Positions 42,786-47,489 of a stretch of DNA of 47,489 nt are shown piece by piece. This DNA is from Oscillospiraceae bacterium (GTDB taxonomy: Bacteria; Bacillota; Clostridia; Oscillospirales; Acutalibacteraceae): the NCBI GenBank assembly GCA_015066245.1, contig SVOS01000012.1, positions 1 through 47,489 on the forward strand, read 5' to 3'. Positions within the stretch are counted from its first letter, which is position 1. Each line of letters starts with the position of its first letter. Position numbers and translations under genes: made by a program. The notes beneath the pieces were generated by a model, which did no database searches, had not been told where the DNA came from, and worked only from the letters and a program-made list of their open reading frames with translations.

Positions 42786-44144
42786 ATGAACATTTTAGTT
42801 GTAGGTTGCGGAAAAATAGGCCAATCTATTATTTCAAGTCTTATTGACGAGGGTCACGATGTTGTGGCTATTGACAAGGACGAAGAAATCATTGAGGAAG
42901 TTACCAATATATACGATGTTATGGGAGTATGCGGTATTGGTACAGACTGCGAAGTCCTATCAGAAGCAGGCATAGACAAGACCGACTTGTTTATCGCTGT
43001 AACAGGCTCCGATGAGCTTAATATGCTTAGCTGCTATATTGCCAAAACGCTCGGTGCCGAAAACACAATAGCACGAATCAGAAATCGCGAATACAATGAA
43101 AAGAGCTTGGGATTTCTCCAGCATCAGCTGGGTTTGTCAATGTCTGTTAATCCTGAATTCTTTGCTGCTCACGATATATATAACGTACTGAAGCTGCCCT
43201 CTGCAGCCCATATCGAAACTTTCTCGACCCGTAATTTTGAGATTGTTGAGCTTGTGCTGAAAGAAAACTCACCTCTTGCAGGTATTAAGATTATGGACTT
43301 AAGACGCCAGTATAAGGCAAAATTCCTGATCTGTGCCGTATGCAGAGAAGGCGAAGTATACATTCCTGACGGTAGTTTCGAGCTTAAAAGCGGTGACAAG
43401 ATCGCCTTGACTGCCGCTCCCAGTGAAATAATCAAGCTGCTTAAAAGCCTTAAAATAACACAGCGTTCTGCAAAGAAGGTAATGATTCTTGGTGCAAGCC
43501 GTACAGGCTATTATCTTGCCAGGATGTTACTGCTTTCAGGGTGTTCGGTTGTAATTATTGACAAAGATCCCAAGGTTTGTGATGAAATCAGCGAAACCTT
43601 GCCCGGTGCCACCGTTATTCTCGGTGATGGTGCCCAGCAGGAGCTTCTTAACGAAGAAGGTCTCAACAACGTAGATGCTTTTATCGCTCTTACGGGTATG
43701 GATGAGCAAAATATACTTATCTCATACTTTGCACAAAGCCAGAATGTCCCAAAGGTTATCACCAAAGTTAACCGCAAAGAGTTTATTCCTCTTGCAAACG
43801 GCTTAGGACTTGATACTATTGTTTCTCCCCGAAGAACAATCGCTGACGTTATCTTACGATATGTAAGAGCTCTTAAGAATTCTGAAGGAAGCAACGTTGA
43901 AAAACTCTATAAAATTATGGACGGCAACGCAGAGGCACTGAAGTTCCATGTAAGCGAGGATTTCGAATACAGCAACATCCCTCTTAAAGATATAAGCTTT
44001 AAACAGAATATACTTATTTCGGGAATTCTAAGAAACCGCAAGGCTCTTATTCCTACCGGTGACACTGTAATTATGCCCGGAGATAAGGTTATCGTAATCA
44101 GTGCTGGTCATACACTTTATGACCTTGCTGATATTATCAAGTAA
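42786..44144 (+). CDS. trkA: Trk-type potassium uptake regulatory protein TrkA
   Basis: The 452-residue protein is a tandem of two RCK units. Each has a Rossmann NAD-binding half (VGCGKIGQSI at the start, then ILGASRTGYYLARML near 233) and a TrkA-C half (about 145-220 and 375-450). It gates the TrkH channel in response to nucleotides, and in Firmicutes RCK proteins can bind c-di-AMP. The stop is 10 bases before trkH. Confidence 0.95.
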   Translation: MNILVVGCGKIGQSIISSLIDEGHDVVAIDKDEEIIEEVTNIYDVMGVCGIGTDCEVLSEAGIDKTDLFIAVTGSDELNMLSCYIAKTLGAENTIARIRNREYNEKSLGFLQHQLGLSMSVNPEFFAAHDIYNVLKLPSAAHIETFSTRNFEIVELVLKENSPLAGIKIMDLRRQYKAKFLICAVCREGEVYIPDGSFELKSGDKIALTAAPSEIIKLLKSLKITQRSAKKVMILGASRTGYYLARMLLLSGCSVVIIDKDPKVCDEISETLPGATVILGDGAQQELLNEEGLNNVDAFIALTGMDEQNILISYFAQSQNVPKVITKVNRKEFIPLANGLGLDTIVSPRRTIADVILRYVRALKNSEGSNVEKLYKIMDGNAEALKFHVSEDFEYSNIPLKDISFKQNILISGILRNRKALIPTGDTVIMPGDKVIVISAGHTLYDLADIIK

Positions 44145-44154
44145 GAGGTACGCT

Positions 44155-45597
44155 ATGAATCGCAGAATGGTACTGAATACTGTCGGTCATATTTTACTGG
44201 CAGAAGCCGCACTTTTGATTTTGCCTGCAATAGTGTCGGTTATTTACGGTGAAGATTGCCTCTGGCATTTTCTCTTTACCATAGGCGTTGCACTTTTATT
44301 GGGAATTATACTGAAATTTGCATCCCGTCCCGACAGCAAGGTTATATATGCAAAAGAAGGCTTTGTTATTGTTTCTTATGCATGGGTGCTTATGTCGGCT
44401 ATTGGTGCTCTCCCCTTTTTCTTAAGCGGAGAAATTCCAAACTACATCGATGCTTTTTTTGAAACGGTTTCGGGATTCACCACCACAGGTGCGTCGATTC
44501 TCACTAACGTAGAAGCTATGAGTCACGGACTATTGTTCTGGCGAAGCTTTACTCACTGGATTGGCGGTATGGGTGTTATTGTATTTGTAATGGCAATTAT
44601 CCCCAACATCGCCGACCGCTCTATGAACATTATGAAAGCAGAGGTCCCCGGCCCTATCGTTGGCAAGCTTGTTCCAAAAGCCAGAGAAACTGCAAGAATT
44701 CTGTATCTTATTTATGTAGGAATGACAGTTATAATGGCTTTAATGCTGATATGCGGTGGTATGCCTGTTTTTGACAGCGTTGTACATACTTTCGGCACGG
44801 CAGGTACCGGCGGCTTTGGCATAAAAGCTGACAGTATAACAAGTTATAGTCCATATTGTCAATGGGTTATCACTGTGTTTATGCTCTTATTTGCACTTAA
44901 TTTCAATCTGTACTATCTGATGCTTATGAAAAAGTTTAAATCCGTTTTCAAAAGCACCGAGCTTTGGTTTTTCCTTGGTCTTGTTGGACTCAGCATCGGT
45001 ATTATCACCTTTAACGTTTATCCGATGTACTCCGGCTTTGAAGAAACGATCCGAACATCGTCTTTCCAGGTTGCAACAATTATCTCAACAACCGGTTATG
45101 CCACAACTGACTTTAATCTTTGGCCGGGACTCTCCAAGTCAATACTTCTGCTGCTTATGATAGTTGGCGGTTGTGCGGGCTCTACGGCAGGCGGACTTAA
45201 AAACGCTCGAGTTGTTATGCTAATCAAAACAGTCTACAGAGAACTAAAAAAGCTTTTGCACCCACGCTCAGTAAGAGCTGTCAACATGGAAGCTAAACGC
45301 GTTGATGAACAAACTCTGAGTGGAGTTACATCATATTTTGCAATTTACATTATGTGTATAATCACAATTTTCATATTGCTAAGCATCGAACCATTTGGCA
45401 TCGAAACTAACCTTTCAGCAACACTTGCCTGTTTCAACAACATCGGTCCCGGACTCGGTGTTGTAGGTCCTACAGGAAGCTATGCTGATTATTCAATGTT
45501 CTCCAAAATCTTGCTTTCAATCGCAATGCTTTTAGGCAGACTTGAGATTTTCCCCCTTATTTTAGGACTCAATCCCTTGGCATGGAAAAAGCGTTAA
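44155..45597 (+). CDS. trkH: Potassium transporter TrkH
   Basis: The 480-residue membrane protein has the four repeated pore loops of the Trk/Ktr superfamily. Visible filter regions are SGFTTTGASI, FGTAGTGGFGI, ISTTGYATTDF and the late NNIGPGLGVVGPTG, each with the filter glycine. It imports K+ and forms a complex with TrkA. ATG at 44155 is taken because AAGAGGT lies before it; the frame is open further upstream inside trkA, without an SD. Confidence 0.95.
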   Translation: MNRRMVLNTVGHILLAEAALLILPAIVSVIYGEDCLWHFLFTIGVALLLGIILKFASRPDSKVIYAKEGFVIVSYAWVLMSAIGALPFFLSGEIPNYIDAFFETVSGFTTTGASILTNVEAMSHGLLFWRSFTHWIGGMGVIVFVMAIIPNIADRSMNIMKAEVPGPIVGKLVPKARETARILYLIYVGMTVIMALMLICGGMPVFDSVVHTFGTAGTGGFGIKADSITSYSPYCQWVITVFMLLFALNFNLYYLMLMKKFKSVFKSTELWFFLGLVGLSIGIITFNVYPMYSGFEETIRTSSFQVATIISTTGYATTDFNLWPGLSKSILLLLMIVGGCAGSTAGGLKNARVVMLIKTVYRELKKLLHPRSVRAVNMEAKRVDEQTLSGVTSYFAIYIMCIITIFILLSIEPFGIETNLSATLACFNNIGPGLGVVGPTGSYADYSMFSKILLSIAMLLGRLEIFPLILGLNPLAWKKR

Positions 45598-45613
45598 ATA
45601 AAGGATTGTTAAT

Positions 45614-46249
45614 ATGAACAAAAATGCAATTTTATTTGATTTGGACGGAACTTTGTGGGACTCTTGTGTAGCCATTATGCCTTCATGGCAGAAGGTTATG
45701 GAAGCACATGGTATCAAGAGACCGCCAATAACACAAGAAGAAATGAACAGCTATATGGGTAAAACCGTGGAACAGATTGCTCCACTTATGCTGCCTGAGC
45801 TGAGCTTAAAAGAAGCCATTGACATTATGATAGAGGGTTGTGACGAAGAGCTTGAGGAGCTCAAACGCAACGGTGCAACACTTTATGAGGACATACTTGA
45901 AACCCTCCGAACACTTTCCATGGACTTTTCGCTTTATGTTGTCAGCAACAGTCAGGACGGCTATATTCAGGCGTTCATCGACCACTACAATCTCGGAGAT
46001 ATTATCAAAGACTTTGAATGCGCAGGTCGAACAAAGAAATGTAAGGGCGACAACATCCGCCTTGTAATGGAAAGAAACAACATCACAAAGGCAGTTTATG
46101 TTGGCGATACAATACTTGACAAAGAAGCCGCCGACAAAGCACAAATTCCCTTTGTGTGGGCATCTTACGGATTTGGTAAAGTAGAAAACCCCGCCTACAC
46201 CCTTAATAAACCAATGGATTTAGTTTCCTTAACAAAAGAAATATTTTAA
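45614..46249 (+). CDS. HAD-superfamily phosphatase (phosphoglycolate phosphatase-like)
   Basis: The 211-residue protein has HAD motif I FDLDGTLWDS (D9, D11), an alpha-helical cap of subclass I (about 20-85), motif II VVSNSQ and motif IV VGDTILDKEAA. These enzymes hydrolyse small phosphate esters; the substrate is not predictable. It follows trkH by 16 bases and probably shares its transcript. Confidence 0.9.
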   Translation: MNKNAILFDLDGTLWDSCVAIMPSWQKVMEAHGIKRPPITQEEMNSYMGKTVEQIAPLMLPELSLKEAIDIMIEGCDEELEELKRNGATLYEDILETLRTLSMDFSLYVVSNSQDGYIQAFIDHYNLGDIIKDFECAGRTKKCKGDNIRLVMERNNITKAVYVGDTILDKEAADKAQIPFVWASYGFGKVENPAYTLNKPMDLVSLTKEIF

Positions 46250-46260
46250 TAAAACCAAAC

Positions 46261-46291
46261 ACGCCCGAGGCTTTAAATCTGCCTCGGGCGT
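46261..46291. terminator. Bidirectional terminator between the HAD gene and the kinase gene
   Basis: A perfect 11-bp stem ACGCCCGAGGC / GCCTCGGGCGT with a 9-base loop lies between convergent genes, with AT-rich tails on both sides. Confidence 0.8.
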
Positions 46292-46327
46292 ATTTATATA
46301 TCTGTTTAGTTTTCAGCTGACGGTGGC

Positions 46328-47077
46328 TTATTCGTAGTCTACTACGTTTACCCAAGAGAGAAGGAACTCTCTCTCCTCAGCATTACCCTTTACGGACTGA
46401 GAAGCAGCCACAATAGGCATCCATTTCTGAACATACTGTAAAGCAGTATCGCTCTTTTTGCAGAAAGTCGAAAGATACTTTTTGCCGATTTCCTCCTGCT
46501 TTGCAAGGCAGAAAAGCAGATATGTTCTTGCTGCATCAGCAGATGCGTTGCCCTGAGTTGCGTGAGCCCAGTCAATAATATAGGGTGTACCATCCTCTTT
46601 GATGATTATATTAGAGGGGTTAAGGTCGCCATGACAAACCTTGTTGTGCTTGGGCATACCCTCGAGACGGGTATGAAGCTCGTATCTTGTAGTAGCATCA
46701 AGCTCTGTAGAGCTGATTTTTCTGTTCATCTTATCCTTAAGCTTGTTAAGAAGAGCACTTTTCTTAGAATGAATCTCAAGCTGAATATCCACAAGCTTTT
46801 CGATATACTCGTCGGTATTTTCGGGGTTCTCCTCCATAAGCTGTGCCAAAGTTTTGCCCTCAACATACTCAGTAACAATTGCCCATTTGCCGTCAACCAT
46901 TGTTACCTCGAGGATTTTAGGAATGTTAAGCCCAGTTTCTTCAATTCTTGCAGTATTTAAAGCTTCGTTGAGAACATCAGCCTTTGAATAATCGGTGCTG
47001 AACACCTTGATACAAGTATCACCGTCTCTGTAGATGGTTTTGTTTGCTCTTACTGCAATAACGTTATCAAGTTTCAT
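46328..47077 (-). CDS. APH/choline-kinase-like phosphotransferase
   Basis: The 249-residue protein has the bilobed APH kinase pattern: an N-lobe with IYRDGDTCIKVF and IVTEYVEGKTL, catalytic VCHGDLNPSNIII (D151, N156) and the metal motif YIIDWAHA (D169). The family includes choline, fructosamine and aminoglycoside kinases; the substrate here is unknown and nothing points to drug resistance. AGGAGG precedes the ATG. It starts 17 bases after the adhE stop, so they are probably co-transcribed. Confidence 0.85.
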   Translation of the reverse strand: MKLDNVIAVRANKTIYRDGDTCIKVFSTDYSKADVLNEALNTARIEETGLNIPKILEVTMVDGKWAIVTEYVEGKTLAQLMEENPENTDEYIEKLVDIQLEIHSKKSALLNKLKDKMNRKISSTELDATTRYELHTRLEGMPKHNKVCHGDLNPSNIIIKEDGTPYIIDWAHATQGNASADAARTYLLFCLAKQEEIGKKYLSTFCKKSDTALQYVQKWMPIVAASQSVKGNAEEREFLLSWVNVVDYE

Positions 47078-47094
47078 TATACATTAACCTCCTA

Positions 47095-47489
47095 TCAGAT
47101 ATCTTTGTGTGTACCGTAATATGCATTGAGGTACATCTGCTTAATCTCACTCATAAGGGGATAACGGGGGTTAGCGCCTGTGCACTGGTCGTCGAATGCC
47201 TGCTCTACCATATCGTCAAGACGGTTAAGGAAATCCTGCTCGTCAATGCCGTAGTCCTTGATAGTATCCTTGATACTAACTTTAGCCTTAAGGTCGTTGA
47301 TAGCCTTGATTAAGTTCTCCATCTTCTCTTCATTTGTGTTACCGCCGAGGTTAAGAGCGTCAGCAATCTCTGCATATCTTGCGAGAGTATGAGGATGGTC
47401 ATACTGAGAGAATGTGCCCATCTTTGCAGGAGCTTCACTTGCGTTAAAGCGGATAACTTCCTCAATCATAAGGGCATTTGCTACACCGT
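47095..47489 (-). CDS. adhE: Bifunctional aldehyde/alcohol dehydrogenase AdhE, C-terminal end only
   Basis: The frame is open to the right edge, so only about 131 C-terminal residues are seen. GVANALMIEEVIRFNAS, FSQYDHPHTLARYAEIADAL and DQCTGANPRYPLMSEIKQMY match the end of the iron-containing alcohol dehydrogenase domain of clostridial AdhE almost word for word. Full AdhE turns acetyl-CoA to acetaldehyde and then ethanol. The first domain is outside the window, so a single-domain iron alcohol dehydrogenase is possible but less likely. Confidence 0.88.
   Translation of the reverse strand, partial: GVANALMIEEVIRFNASEAPAKMGTFSQYDHPHTLARYAEIADALNLGGNTNEEKMENLIKAINDLKAKVSIKDTIKDYGIDEQDFLNRLDDMVEQAFDDQCTGANPRYPLMSEIKQMYLNAYYGTHKDI

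Noticed and set aside
46328..47077. Aminoglycoside resistance gene
   Set aside because: Only the general kinase motifs are shared; context (adhE) suggests metabolism.

Overview
The window is a stretch of bacterial chromosome that looks like a spore-forming, anaerobic Clostridia member, most likely an uncultured Oscillospirales (Ruminococcaceae or Acutalibacteraceae type) gut commensal. This placement is inferred from gene content and order: a GerW (YtfJ) sporulation gene beside a DUF2953 gene and scpAB, a T-box leader on alaS, zinc-type L28, ThyX instead of ThyA, an AdhE C-terminus, a secreted starch-binding protein and a dockerin-like module. No rRNA, tRNA, CRISPR array, insertion sequence or integrase was seen. 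Many genes start with GTG or TTG, and several starts below were moved to fit the Shine-Dalgarno (SD) sequence.

Layout. 1-1630 (minus): a secreted starch-binding-type protein cut by the left edge, with an 18-bp tandem repeat, then a CAT/E2-fold protein that has lost its catalytic motif. 1719-4921 (minus): a three-gene biotin carboxyltransferase set (12S-like, biotin carrier, 5S-like) with its own promoter and terminator. 4945-10621 (minus): one operon of M50 protease, scpA, scpB, DUF2953, gerW, dacF, rluB and a small GNAT-like gene. It diverges from rpmB (plus) at 10.6 kb. 10.9-19.4 kb (minus): thyX-tmk-DJ-1-FTHF cyclo-ligase-mltG-U32 as one unit, followed by alaS with its own promoter and an alanine T-box.

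19408-23438 (minus) is the most unusual block. Five genes in an unbroken chain of overlaps encode a phage-baseplate-like protein, a LamG-like protein, a small protein, a GH25 lysozyme ending in a single dockerin-type calcium loop, and a TcdE-type holin. The block sits between the uvrA terminator and the thyX promoter, with no capsid, terminase, replication or integration genes. It looks like a domesticated tail-tip/lysis cassette.

23.5-36.3 kb (minus): a long housekeeping run of rnj-gdpP-rplI-dnaB-tilS-hpt-ftsH, then uvrA. 36.5-38.6 kb (plus): rnhA-nifS-iscU. 38.7-42.3 kb (minus): nrdR, a membrane protein, and a BlaI/BlaR1-type pair whose promoter carries two matching 17-bp dyads. 42.4-46.2 kb (plus): a small lipoprotein, trkA-trkH potassium uptake and a HAD phosphatase. 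46.3 kb to the end (minus): a kinase-like gene downstream of the C-terminal part of adhE, which runs off the right edge.
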